Assembly (NCBI GenBank): GCA_964494805.1
Contig: CAZBST010000001.1
Coordinates: 1-64,000, forward strand
From: CAIYOL01 sp964494805
GTDB taxonomy: Bacteria > Planctomycetota > Phycisphaerae > Sedimentisphaerales > Anaerobacaceae
Direction: 5' to 3'
DNA length: 64,000 nucleotides
A model generated the notes under the pieces. The model did no database searches and was not told the DNA's origin. It saw nothing but the letters and a program-made list of their open reading frames with translations. The stretch's first letter is position 1. Each line of letters starts with the position of its first letter. The translations under genes and the position numbers were made by a program. Below are positions 54,941 to 63,824 of this stretch, piece by piece.

Positions 54941-56857
54941 TTACACTTTTCCTGCCGGAAGTTTCACCGACGGGAACAGAGACAAATCCGTATGAGGCAG
55001 GAAGCCTGCCTTGATAAATTCATCCATATATCCCGGATGGCTCATCAAGTCGAAATATGTCATACTTCTGGCGATTTTTTCAGCGGTATCGAGGGCTTTT
55101 CGGCTAAGCAAAACCGTTTTTGCGCCTGCGATTGACGTGTTTCCGACAAACTGAATTTTCTCAGTGGGGATATCGGGCAGCATTCCGATAGTGACGGCCT
55201 GTCGAATGTTCAGGAAATTTCCGAAACCGCCTGCCAGATAAATTGCATCGAGGTTTTCGGCTTTGGTTTGGGTTGCTTCCATAAGAACACGAACAGCAGC
55301 GAAGACGCCGGCCTTGGAACGCACGAGATTATTGATATCAGGCTGTGTTATCACAATTTCCTGATGTTCGTTTGTGGGTGGCACTAACTGGAACTGCAGT
55401 CCCTCGTCACCTTCTGTTAGTTTTTCGTTGCCATTGGGCTTAAATCGTCCGGTTCGGTCTATGATGCCATTTACAAACAACTCTGCGAGGGTATCCAAAA
55501 GCCCTGAGCCACAAATGCCGGTTGGATGGACATCGCCGATTGTTTTAAACTCGACAGAGCCATCAGGAAGGATGTCGAGTTTCTCGATGGCGCCGGCTGC
55601 GGCCCTCATACCATGTTTGACGCCGCTTCCTTCAAAGGCAGGGCCGGCCGAACTCGAGGCGCAAACGAGCCAGTTTCGATTTCCAAGAGCGACCTCGCCG
55701 TTTGTTCCAATATCAATAAAAAGCGAGACGGCTTTTTTCGTGTAGATTCTCGTAGTCAGCACACCGGCTACGATGTCACTTCCGACATAAGCGGCGACAC
55801 TCGGCAGGCAGTATAATAAGCCGCGTTTATTTATCTGGATGCCGGCTTCAGCGGCCCGGATTGGCGGGACAAAGCCGACCGAGGCAACATAGGGCTCTCT
55901 ACGTATTCTGGTGGGGTCGAGATTTAGCAGGAAATGAATCATTGCAGTGTTTCCGGCACAGGCAAGGGCGGTTATATCCTGCAAATCAATTCTCTGTCTT
56001 GCCGCCAGCGTTACGATGAGATTATTTACATCGTTGACGATACGATTTTGCATTTCGTCAAAGGCATTATTTTCTTCAGCGTAGATGATTCTGCGGATGT
56101 AGTCTTCGCCAAAAATTATCTGGCTGTTATACGTAGCCTCTGTATCTATTGTCTTGGCAGTAGTCAAATCGAGCAGATGTGCTACGATGGTAGTAGTGCC
56201 GAGGTCGACGGCGACAGCAAAATTTGTCTCACAGCGTTTTCCCGGCTCGACTTCAATAACTTCGGTAGTTCCACCTCGCCGGCCTATTGTTGCTGCGACC
56301 TTATAGTTTGCTTCAACAAGCAGTTTTGAAAGGCCCTGCAGGATGCGAAAGCCGGTCTGCATTATAGGGGCGTCAATCTGCTCTCGTATCGCCACGTATA
56401 GGCGCTCGTGGTCAGCGGTATGGTCAGAGACCGTCGGCGGCGACATCCGGAGGCAAAGTTTCCGCACCAATGGGTCGAACTTGAACACACCCGCCACGTC
56501 GCCAGCAAGGGTGCTGAATCTGTGGGCATCGGTGTCCATTAGTATTTGAGAGGTCTGCAGGGCGTGTGACTTGGGAACCGTGATAGTCATATCAGAAAGG
56601 ACTTTTGTCTGGCAGGCAAGAACGATGTTTTCGCGGATTTCATCGGGGGTAAGCAGAGTGGTCGGCCTGCACTGAAATTGACCCTGGTCGATTGTTACCT
56701 TGCATTTGCCGCAGTAGCCATCACCGCCGCAGATACTGCTTAGATAGATGCCGGCTTTACGAGCCGCCTCAAGCAAAATTGCTCCTCTTGGAACTTTTAT
56801 TTTCAATCCGCTCGGCTCAAAGTGGACTAAACAAATTTTCTTTGCACCTTGCTCCAT
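54941..56857 (-). CDS. acsV: corrinoid protein reductive activator (ASKHA, 2Fe-2S)
   Basis: A 638-residue RACo/AcsV-type protein. The N-terminus is a plant-type 2Fe-2S ferredoxin domain with Cys43, Cys49, Cys52 and Cys82 (SICGGDGYCGKC). The remainder is the DUF4445 ASKHA ATPase (AVDLGTTTIVAHLLDL, FIDIGTNGEVALG, ICGSGLLDTLAELF, IYLAGGFGNFLN). It uses ATP hydrolysis to drive one-electron reduction of Co(II) to Co(I) in the corrinoid protein when that has been oxidised. Its ATG directly abuts the acsC stop codon, with no gap. Confidence 0.92.
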   Translation of the reverse strand: MEQGAKKICLVHFEPSGLKIKVPRGAILLEAARKAGIYLSSICGGDGYCGKCKVTIDQGQFQCRPTTLLTPDEIRENIVLACQTKVLSDMTITVPKSHALQTSQILMDTDAHRFSTLAGDVAGVFKFDPLVRKLCLRMSPPTVSDHTADHERLYVAIREQIDAPIMQTGFRILQGLSKLLVEANYKVAATIGRRGGTTEVIEVEPGKRCETNFAVAVDLGTTTIVAHLLDLTTAKTIDTEATYNSQIIFGEDYIRRIIYAEENNAFDEMQNRIVNDVNNLIVTLAARQRIDLQDITALACAGNTAMIHFLLNLDPTRIRREPYVASVGFVPPIRAAEAGIQINKRGLLYCLPSVAAYVGSDIVAGVLTTRIYTKKAVSLFIDIGTNGEVALGNRNWLVCASSSAGPAFEGSGVKHGMRAAAGAIEKLDILPDGSVEFKTIGDVHPTGICGSGLLDTLAELFVNGIIDRTGRFKPNGNEKLTEGDEGLQFQLVPPTNEHQEIVITQPDINNLVRSKAGVFAAVRVLMEATQTKAENLDAIYLAGGFGNFLNIRQAVTIGMLPDIPTEKIQFVGNTSIAGAKTVLLSRKALDTAEKIARSMTYFDLMSHPGYMDEFIKAGFLPHTDLSLFPSVKLPAGKV

Positions 56858-58195
56858 TTATTTCCAAACTTCCCTAAGATATTTCGGTAGCATCGAACTT
56901 TCCCTGGGGCCTACCATAATTTCCCAGTTTGTGGATTCCTCGAGCTTACCGCTCATTACTGCCACATAGCCAGGGATGATTAATTTGTGGTGTTTAACGA
57001 GGCCTTCGACGTTGTTTTTGGCCATAGCGTCGGCAACAGTTTTTTCGTTGAGCTTATCACCTGAATAGGCGGTCAAAACAGAAGTGCCTTCGGTATCTAC
57101 GACGAGGATGAAGCTGGGCACTCTGCTGGCCTCGACATCGGATTCGACAGTATAATATGTGAGTGAGAAGTTCGTAGTAAACATCAGCGGAGCATTTTCG
57201 TCGGGTTCGCCAATGGGATAGACTTTCGGCTCTACCTGGACAGGTTTTTGGGGGTCGGTAAATAAATTCATTACCGCCGTCAACACAGGCAGAAACACAT
57301 AGGGTTCGACGGTATCGAGCACCACAATACCTGAATACTTGCAAACCAGACTTACAACAACAGCAGTCTGGTAATCCGGGTCGCTGGCAGGGACAAAGGA
57401 AATAGTCGGATAGCCCAACGGTCTGAAGACTTTTTTGAGCGAGAGAGCCCGCATCCTTGAGAAGTTATATAGTTTGTCCTTCAGACTTTCGGTCTGCAGG
57501 TTAAGCACGATATCTTCAACCCCCAGTGATTTAATTTTTTCGGCAAGGTCGGAGAGGCTCTCGATTGAATCGGCTTTTGCAACGAGGGGGCAATTGTTCT
57601 CTTTAGCAATTTTTGCCATATCCTGTGCGGTATCGAGCGTAGCATTGGCAATCAGAGGGACGAGTTTTGCGGTTTTAGCAACCGCTGCAGCCATCGCTTG
57701 CGGAGAATCTGAGACGAGGATTAAAGCGAGATTGCTGGATTGAGCAACTGTTTCTGCAGCGGCAGCGAAGGCTGAGGGCTGAGCGCTATCGTTGATAACC
57801 GCTACGGCTCGTGCGCCGATTTTGGTTCCGACCCTTTCGAAATGGAGTGCATTTACGGCCTCGATGCGTTTTTTCAGGTCTTGGCCGGTGAGTTTGTCGG
57901 AGACGGCGGCGGCTATGACCGTAGGGTTGTAAAATTTCTCTTCGTGGCGGAACATTACGGTTTCCTGGCCGATTTGCAGTTGATTGTCGGCGCTGCCGAA
58001 CTTTACCAATCTTATCGGCGGCGCCGAGGCCGCCGCAAGGGTCTGCTTGGCCTCTTCGGAAACGAATGGACAGGCGTCGAGCTCAGCCCGCTTTTGCGCT
58101 AATTGCATCGCAAAGGCCAAGCAGGTAGGCATACCACACTTTTTGCAGTTGGTTTTTGGCAGAAGTTTAAAAATCTCCAGTCCGGTTAGAGCCAT
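56858..58195 (-). CDS. acsC: corrinoid iron-sulfur protein large subunit
   Basis: A 445-residue protein, the gamma (large) subunit. The N-terminal 4Fe-4S motif is Cys17, Cys20, Cys25 and Cys42 (NCKKCGMPTCLAF..DACPF), with a TIM barrel and a C-terminal cobamide-binding domain, including ALTAYSGDKLNEKTVADAM-like elements. It receives the methyl group from AcsE and delivers it to the AcsB A-cluster. GAGGA lies 8 nt before its ATG. A 9 bp hairpin occupies the 74 nt gap to acsB. It abuts acsV with no gap. Confidence 0.94.
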   Translation of the reverse strand: MALTGLEIFKLLPKTNCKKCGMPTCLAFAMQLAQKRAELDACPFVSEEAKQTLAAASAPPIRLVKFGSADNQLQIGQETVMFRHEEKFYNPTVIAAAVSDKLTGQDLKKRIEAVNALHFERVGTKIGARAVAVINDSAQPSAFAAAAETVAQSSNLALILVSDSPQAMAAAVAKTAKLVPLIANATLDTAQDMAKIAKENNCPLVAKADSIESLSDLAEKIKSLGVEDIVLNLQTESLKDKLYNFSRMRALSLKKVFRPLGYPTISFVPASDPDYQTAVVVSLVCKYSGIVVLDTVEPYVFLPVLTAVMNLFTDPQKPVQVEPKVYPIGEPDENAPLMFTTNFSLTYYTVESDVEASRVPSFILVVDTEGTSVLTAYSGDKLNEKTVADAMAKNNVEGLVKHHKLIIPGYVAVMSGKLEESTNWEIMVGPRESSMLPKYLREVWK

Positions 58196-58204
58196 GATAT
58201 TTAT

Positions 58205-58260
58205 CCTCGTATTTCGTATATCGTATTTCGTATCTCGCTTTACTTTTCACGAGATACGCT
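58205..58260 (-). repeat. hairpin and CGTATTTCG word repeat between acsB and acsC
   Basis: CGTATTTCG-CGTATATCG-type words tile 58208-58237, and CGTATCTCG (58229-58237) pairs perfectly over 9 bp with CGAGATACG (58250-58258). It lies in the message between acsB and acsC without a T-tract, so it is unlikely to be a full terminator; it might affect relative expression of the two subunits, or be a mobile intergenic repeat. Confidence 0.5.
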
Positions 58261-58269
58261 TCACACTTT

Positions 58270-60459
58270 TTAGAACATTGGTTCCAGAGTTGTTACGGGA
58301 TGGTTGTTCTTGGTAATGAATTCTAAAACCTCTTCTTCGGTAGTAGCTGTATTCTCGTCGGCGATCTTAGTAAGAAATTCCTCTCCGCCGAGTTCGAGCT
58401 CCTTTGCTCTTTTAACGAAGTTATCCTTAATTTCTTTTTTCAGAATAGTAGGCATCCAAACGATTCGCCGGATTCCACCTTCTGCAGCGATAAACTTTCT
58501 TGAGTTGATGTAGTGTTTTGAGTGTCCGATGAATCCGGGTGTTTGATTTCCGCCGCCCACCGTACCGGCCAGCGTCGAAAATTTCATACCGCAGGGGGTC
58601 ATTTCCGCAAATTCGCGGTTGACTATCATTATGCCGCCGGTGGAAGGCAGCACGGCGGCGATGCATTCGAAACAACCGCAGGAGGTCATCGGGTCAGTAA
58701 TCATACTGTACTGACTCATTCGCTCGACGTTGCCGCCGCTTGCCTTTTGAACAAATTCGTTTACCTTGTCCCATTGGCCGATGGTCGGCTCAATACACTT
58801 GCCTTTAGGGATTGGCTGATTGGCACCGGCCGGGCTTATCTCGTACGCCGCCCGGCAGTCTAGCCAGCTATATGCCCCGCACAGACCGGGCCGCTCCGCT
58901 GAGATTACGCATACATGATTAGGAGCGAAACTCTGGCACAATGTGCACGAATAGAAAGTATCTATCTCTTCGTCGGTCATACCTGCAAGACGTGCGTCAC
59001 GCTCAGCATACACGGCTCTTGCCTGTTCGCACAGCTTTAGAACCTGCTTTTCGTCAGTGAATATCTTGACCTGTACCTTGTCGAGGATATTCGAATACTG
59101 TTCGTGGTACATTGCGTGTAGGAGCTTGCCAATATGTTCAAGTTTAAACCCTGCCTTTGCTGCTGCTTTACTGATTCGCACCCAGTTGGTGTCGCGCTGG
59201 CCCATATGCCACAAGCCCTGCGCTTCGTTCATAAATGTATGAATCTGGCGTTCGAGTACAGGTTCGAAGTCGTGCTGCATTTTTCGACCGGCCACTTCGA
59301 CAACAACGCCTAGGGGCATCTTTCCGCCGGCCTGGACCGAATCGATGTCCGGGCCTGCAAGTTCTACTTTTCCATCTTCGACCTCGTCGGTACCAGCCAT
59401 TCGAAGCCATTCAAAGGACGGTGTTCGCTGGCCGCCAAACTCGCAGTACATATCCTCTTTGCGGATGCGCTCGCCCTCGAAAGCAGGGCTGCACGGCACC
59501 GGTATCGGTACCTCCGCTATCTTTATCTTTAACCCTCGTACCTCAATGGCCTTTTCCACTATCTGGTCGTGCGGGACATTTGATACCACGTGCTCATAAG
59601 TGCATATACCGGTGGGGAGAATCTGTGGGATGTCCGAATCGGCAATCACGGGGAAACCGTAATTGATTGCTCCGGCGGCGGTGGCGTACCATTCGTCGGT
59701 GACTTCGCCCAACGCCAGCACGAATGCGAAGACTCTGTTTTTGTTGTAGAGCAGGTTCCGTGTAAAGTCGCCTGCCTGGACGCCGCCGAAACTAAGTGCC
59801 GCCCGGCTGGCAAAGCCCAGCGCATAAATCGCCGCTGTAATTTCGCGGCCAAACGGTACGAGGCGCGTGTCCCAGCCCAAATCCACACCGCCCTCGATCA
59901 ACTGCTCGGCAAAAGTGGTGCCATTGTTATGACCGGCCATAAAGACGTACAGACTTCTTTCCTGGCATTTCCTTGCAATCGTAACTGCGGTTTCTACATT
60001 AGGTGCCGAACCGACAATTGCTGCAAATCCGGGTGCGGAGCCGTCAACGAACTGGATACCGCGCTCCCGCAGTATTACATCGTCGGCGGCGCCGAGCCAG
60101 ACGCCGTCGACTGGGTTAGGCCCGATTAGATATTTGCACGCTTCGATAATTTCTTCCGCGAAGAGAGTTGCCATACCCGCATCGAGGGTCGGGCCGAGAT
60201 AAGGCAGCCACAAATCATCATCAACCAGCTGCGGCAGCAGAGGTTTTATCTCCTCGGCCAACACATTTTCGAAGTCGGCCAATTTTTCTACGGCCTGGCC
60301 GGTCATTGAATAAATAATCGGTATATAATAGCCGGTGTTCGGGAACTCAACTTTGCAGTCCCTGCCCTTTTGCTCGATAGCTTTTGCAAGAATTTGCTCA
60401 GCCTGTTCGACAATTTTATGAGCACCTCGTATTGCTGCTGAAGCTATGATTTTTGACAT
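58270..60459 (-). CDS. acsB: CO-methylating acetyl-CoA synthase
   Basis: A 729-residue protein, equal in length to the characterised acetogen AcsB, so the N-terminal CODH-interacting domain is present (archaeal CdhC lacks it). A-cluster ligands are clear: CTLC, then Cys after 8 and 9 residues (CTLCQSFAPNHVC..GLC, around residues 507-530), and CGC in TSCGCFECI, about residue 595. It joins methyl from the corrinoid protein, CO and CoA to make acetyl-CoA. The cluster order acsA-acsB-acsC places it with its partners. Confidence 0.96.
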   Translation of the reverse strand: MSKIIASAAIRGAHKIVEQAEQILAKAIEQKGRDCKVEFPNTGYYIPIIYSMTGQAVEKLADFENVLAEEIKPLLPQLVDDDLWLPYLGPTLDAGMATLFAEEIIEACKYLIGPNPVDGVWLGAADDVILRERGIQFVDGSAPGFAAIVGSAPNVETAVTIARKCQERSLYVFMAGHNNGTTFAEQLIEGGVDLGWDTRLVPFGREITAAIYALGFASRAALSFGGVQAGDFTRNLLYNKNRVFAFVLALGEVTDEWYATAAGAINYGFPVIADSDIPQILPTGICTYEHVVSNVPHDQIVEKAIEVRGLKIKIAEVPIPVPCSPAFEGERIRKEDMYCEFGGQRTPSFEWLRMAGTDEVEDGKVELAGPDIDSVQAGGKMPLGVVVEVAGRKMQHDFEPVLERQIHTFMNEAQGLWHMGQRDTNWVRISKAAAKAGFKLEHIGKLLHAMYHEQYSNILDKVQVKIFTDEKQVLKLCEQARAVYAERDARLAGMTDEEIDTFYSCTLCQSFAPNHVCVISAERPGLCGAYSWLDCRAAYEISPAGANQPIPKGKCIEPTIGQWDKVNEFVQKASGGNVERMSQYSMITDPMTSCGCFECIAAVLPSTGGIMIVNREFAEMTPCGMKFSTLAGTVGGGNQTPGFIGHSKHYINSRKFIAAEGGIRRIVWMPTILKKEIKDNFVKRAKELELGGEEFLTKIADENTATTEEEVLEFITKNNHPVTTLEPMF

Positions 60460-60492
60460 TTACAAGCCTCCTGTTTTCGGTTGTTTCCTCTT

Positions 60493-62436
60493 TTATACTG
60501 CCAATGCCCGACGTTCTTCCATATCGTAGAGCTTTCGTTCTTTCTCTACGTTTATTCCCAGAGCATCGCGTTTTTTCTCAATGTGCTCAATCATCATACC
60601 GGCAGCCTTTATGGGGTCTTGCTCGAAGGCCCATTTGCCGCCCAACTCCTTTTCGATTTCGTCGGTTAAATAACGCGTCAGGTTCGTAGCGCCGAGAACA
60701 GGCAGTGATTCGCCAATGACGGTAAAGACGCCGGAAGCAACGAAATACATTCCGATGGAAACAGCTTTCTCCGACATCCATTCCGGTGCAGCGCCGGCAA
60801 CGGGTAAATCCGAGATGTCCTCGCCAAGTCCGCCTTCGGCAACGACGTTGGCCAGGATTGTCAGGATTCTGCTGTTGTCCACACAGGAACCAACGTGCAG
60901 TACCGGCGGGATACCAACCGTCTCACATATTTCCAGCAGGCCTTTGCCGCAGTATTTCGCAGCGGCATCCGGTCTCATCAGTCCAGCTTTGCCGGCGGCC
61001 ATCGCACTGCAGCCGGTGCTGACGACCAAAATGTCATTCTTAAGAAGCTCTTTTATTATTTCAAGGTGGCAGTAATCCTGAATCTGCTTGGGATTATTGC
61101 ACCCGACAACTCCAGCAGCACCGCGCAGTCGTCCTGAGATGACGGCATCGTTTAGGGGGCGGTAGCTGCCGCGGAACCGGCCGCCAAGGTTGTAAAAGGT
61201 ATTCTCGGTTGTAAAGCCGGCAATACCACGTTCGGTTACTTTCGGAATTTTAACCTTGCCTTTCCTGTTGGTGAAATTCTCAATGGCGGTTTTGATGATT
61301 TGGCGAGCGACCTGAACAGCTTTGTCCTCGTGAAACTCAATATGTTCGGCACCGGCTATCTTGCATTTTGGTGAAGTCGTGATGAGCTTGGTGTGGAAGC
61401 AGCCACAAAGAGAACTAAGGGCGGGCATAATACACTGCACATCGACCAGCATTACATCAACCGCGCCGGTCATTATCGCCAGTTCCTGCTGGAGGAAGTT
61501 TCCTGCGACAGGGATGCCGTGGCGCATTAATATCTCATTAGCTGTGCAGCATATACCGGCGATGTTAATTCCGGTCGCCCCTTTTTCCTTCGCAAGTTTT
61601 AGAAGTTCAGCCTCCTGCGATACCGCTACAATAATATCCGAGAGCGTTGGCTCGTGGCCGTGGACAATTATATTGACCTGTTTTTCATCAAGCACGCCGA
61701 GGTTGGCACCAAAGCGGATAGGCTGGGGACTGCCAAAGAGAATATCGGAAAGCTCAGTAGCTATTAGGGAGCCGCCCCAGCCATCGGAGAGGCTGCAGCG
61801 TATACCCTGCTTGATTAGATTTTTGTAGTCTGAGCCTACACCCATATGTGTTGTGTGCATAATCTCGACAATCTCGCGGTCGATTGATCGTGGTGTTACA
61901 CCCAGTTGCTTCCAGATCTTTTGCCTTGCCGGCGGGGCGTAAGCTGCTGCACTAATAAGTGTTCCTTCCTGTTTGCCGAATTCGTTCATAACGATGTTGG
62001 TCAAGTCGGCGGCGATTTCCTTTATCTGGCGGTCTTTCGTATTGATGCCGTATCTTGTTGCAACTGCCTTTAATTTACGCTCGTCCTTTATCATATAGTC
62101 GCAACTGTCGCTTTCGACGACCATTTTGAATGTGTGGGCGATGTCCCTGCCGTGGTCTGAATGTGCCGCTGCGCCTGCTGCAATCATTCGCAGCAGGTTT
62201 CTGGCAGCAATCGTATCGGCATCGGCACCGCATACGCCCGTCTGCGGCCCATCCTCAAATGGGTCAACCCGACAGGGCCCCATTGAGCAATTCCTACAGC
62301 ATATTCCGAGTCTGCCGAACCCACATTGAGGCTGCTGCTGCTCAAACCTCTCCCAGGCATTTTTTATGCCTGCGTTGGTCATATATTTCAGCATTTCCTG
62401 AGACGCTTTATCAATGCTACGTTTTTTCGGTTCCAT
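60493..62436 (-). CDS. acsA: anaerobic carbon monoxide dehydrogenase catalytic subunit
   Basis: A 647-residue Ni-Fe-S CO dehydrogenase. N-terminal cysteines for the D- and B-clusters are Cys38, Cys46/47, Cys50, Cys55 and Cys69 (GICCRNCSMGPCR). C-cluster regions include HGHEPTLSDIIVA, GICCTANEI, VDVQCIMPALSSLC, VVGCNNPKQ, VSTGCSAMAAGKAG and VLHVGSCVDNSRI. It interconverts CO and CO2 using ferredoxin electrons. Being next to acsB marks it as the bifunctional CODH/ACS subunit (acsA, cooS-like). acsB follows 33 nt after its stop. Confidence 0.95.
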   Translation of the reverse strand: MEPKKRSIDKASQEMLKYMTNAGIKNAWERFEQQQPQCGFGRLGICCRNCSMGPCRVDPFEDGPQTGVCGADADTIAARNLLRMIAAGAAAHSDHGRDIAHTFKMVVESDSCDYMIKDERKLKAVATRYGINTKDRQIKEIAADLTNIVMNEFGKQEGTLISAAAYAPPARQKIWKQLGVTPRSIDREIVEIMHTTHMGVGSDYKNLIKQGIRCSLSDGWGGSLIATELSDILFGSPQPIRFGANLGVLDEKQVNIIVHGHEPTLSDIIVAVSQEAELLKLAKEKGATGINIAGICCTANEILMRHGIPVAGNFLQQELAIMTGAVDVMLVDVQCIMPALSSLCGCFHTKLITTSPKCKIAGAEHIEFHEDKAVQVARQIIKTAIENFTNRKGKVKIPKVTERGIAGFTTENTFYNLGGRFRGSYRPLNDAVISGRLRGAAGVVGCNNPKQIQDYCHLEIIKELLKNDILVVSTGCSAMAAGKAGLMRPDAAAKYCGKGLLEICETVGIPPVLHVGSCVDNSRILTILANVVAEGGLGEDISDLPVAGAAPEWMSEKAVSIGMYFVASGVFTVIGESLPVLGATNLTRYLTDEIEKELGGKWAFEQDPIKAAGMMIEHIEKKRDALGINVEKERKLYDMEERRALAV

Positions 62437-62453
62437 AACACTTCCTCACTTTA

Positions 62454-63821
62454 CTAATTTATATTTTTCTCAGCCAATGTTAAAGCCTTCTCTGCCCCTG
62501 CAGTTTCAACTATGATGGCTGATTTTAGTGCGTGCACTAATGCCTCGGCCAGTTTCATCCGAGGCGAATTAAATCTTTGTAAAAATTCTTTTTTATCTTC
62601 TGCCTGGAGCACAGCCTTGTAAAGCTGCCAGGCGAACTGCGAGCCGTGCTTTCTGGCTACAAGCTGAGACCCTACAATTCTGTTGGAGGGGTCAGTTAGG
62701 ATTTTCGCTATCTCAAACGAATCTGCTCCTTTATTTTTTATCGTCGATTGGGGAACACTTAAGTCGTGCACCTTAACTTTCAAATCAAGCTCTTTAGCAG
62801 TGGTGGTGCTGTGTCCGATGCTGAAAATCTGCAGGCTGAGAATCTGGTCAGCCTGGGCACGCAGGAATCCTTTGATCTTCTCCTTTGCTCCTGCTGCGTT
62901 TTTACCGGCTATTTTTCCTGCACAGGCCCCTACACTTCCTACCGGCATATATACAAAGCTGCCAGTACCCAAGTCGGGGCTTTCGGCACAATCTCCTGCT
63001 GCGTATATATCCCCGAAGGAGGTTCTGAGGTAGTTATCTACTTTGATTGCGCCGGTCGGGCCCAGCTTGATGCCACATTTTTCGGCGAGAGCGATGTTCG
63101 GTTTTACGCCGGTGCCTATCACCACAAGCTTGGCCGGTATTTTTTCCCCTTTGTGGATGACATACTCGGCGTGTTCGGCACCGCCGATTTCCGATATTGT
63201 CTCGCCGGTGAGTATTTTCAGCCCCTGTTGTTCGAACTTCTCGGTTAGAAATTGGGAGACATCCGGCTCAAGCAGCTTTCTGAGAATCCTTGAGCGGACG
63301 TTGAAATAAACATCCAGGCCTTTATGCATCAGGGCCTCGGCAATTTCCAGGGCAATAAAGCCCGCTCCTATCACCACGGCGGAGTCTGCGCTCTTTGCTG
63401 TTTCTACAATTTCAGCGGCAGCTTGGCAGGTGGTAAAGGTGCAAATGCCCTTTTTGTCAGAGCCGGGGATTTTCGGTATCGATGGAGAAGCTCCAGTTGC
63501 GAGGACCGCTGTGTCAAAGGGGAGCTTCTCTTCTTTGCCATTGGATAAAATGGAAACGATTTTGCTTTTTGGGTCGATATTTGTAGCTTCAGCGGGACAA
63601 ATCAGTTTAACATTGTAGTGAGCTAGTGTTTCGGGGGAGAAGACTTTTGCCCCGGTGGCGGCTGTTATGTAACCTGCGATAAGTGCAGGTATAGCAGGTC
63701 TGCGGTAAGGGGTACGGTCCTGGGTTACCACTGTTACCTCAGCGTCTGGGGCCTGCTTAGCAGCGGATATCGCAGCCATCATTCCTGCGGCACTACCACC
63801 AATGGCAACTATCTTTTTCAC
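62454..63821 (-). CDS. FAD-dependent pyridine nucleotide-disulfide-type oxidoreductase
   Basis: A 455-residue flavoprotein: FAD site GGSAAGMMAAISAAKQAP near the N-terminus, NAD(P) site AVVIGAGFIALEIAEALMHKG (about 145-165), and ATG-type motif VVIGTGVKPN with GDIYAAGDCAE near residue 270. It starts with GTG, 3 nt after the ferredoxin stop. In other genomes FAD:NAD oxidoreductases of this class sit beside CODH and CooF genes and pass electrons from CO to NAD(P). Its order here (ferredoxin, flavoprotein, CODH) matches that pattern; direct activity is inferred. Confidence 0.85.
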   Translation of the reverse strand: MKKIVAIGGSAAGMMAAISAAKQAPDAEVTVVTQDRTPYRRPAIPALIAGYITAATGAKVFSPETLAHYNVKLICPAEATNIDPKSKIVSILSNGKEEKLPFDTAVLATGASPSIPKIPGSDKKGICTFTTCQAAAEIVETAKSADSAVVIGAGFIALEIAEALMHKGLDVYFNVRSRILRKLLEPDVSQFLTEKFEQQGLKILTGETISEIGGAEHAEYVIHKGEKIPAKLVVIGTGVKPNIALAEKCGIKLGPTGAIKVDNYLRTSFGDIYAAGDCAESPDLGTGSFVYMPVGSVGACAGKIAGKNAAGAKEKIKGFLRAQADQILSLQIFSIGHSTTTAKELDLKVKVHDLSVPQSTIKNKGADSFEIAKILTDPSNRIVGSQLVARKHGSQFAWQLYKAVLQAEDKKEFLQRFNSPRMKLAEALVHALKSAIIVETAGAEKALTLAEKNIN

Positions 63822-63824
63822 CTG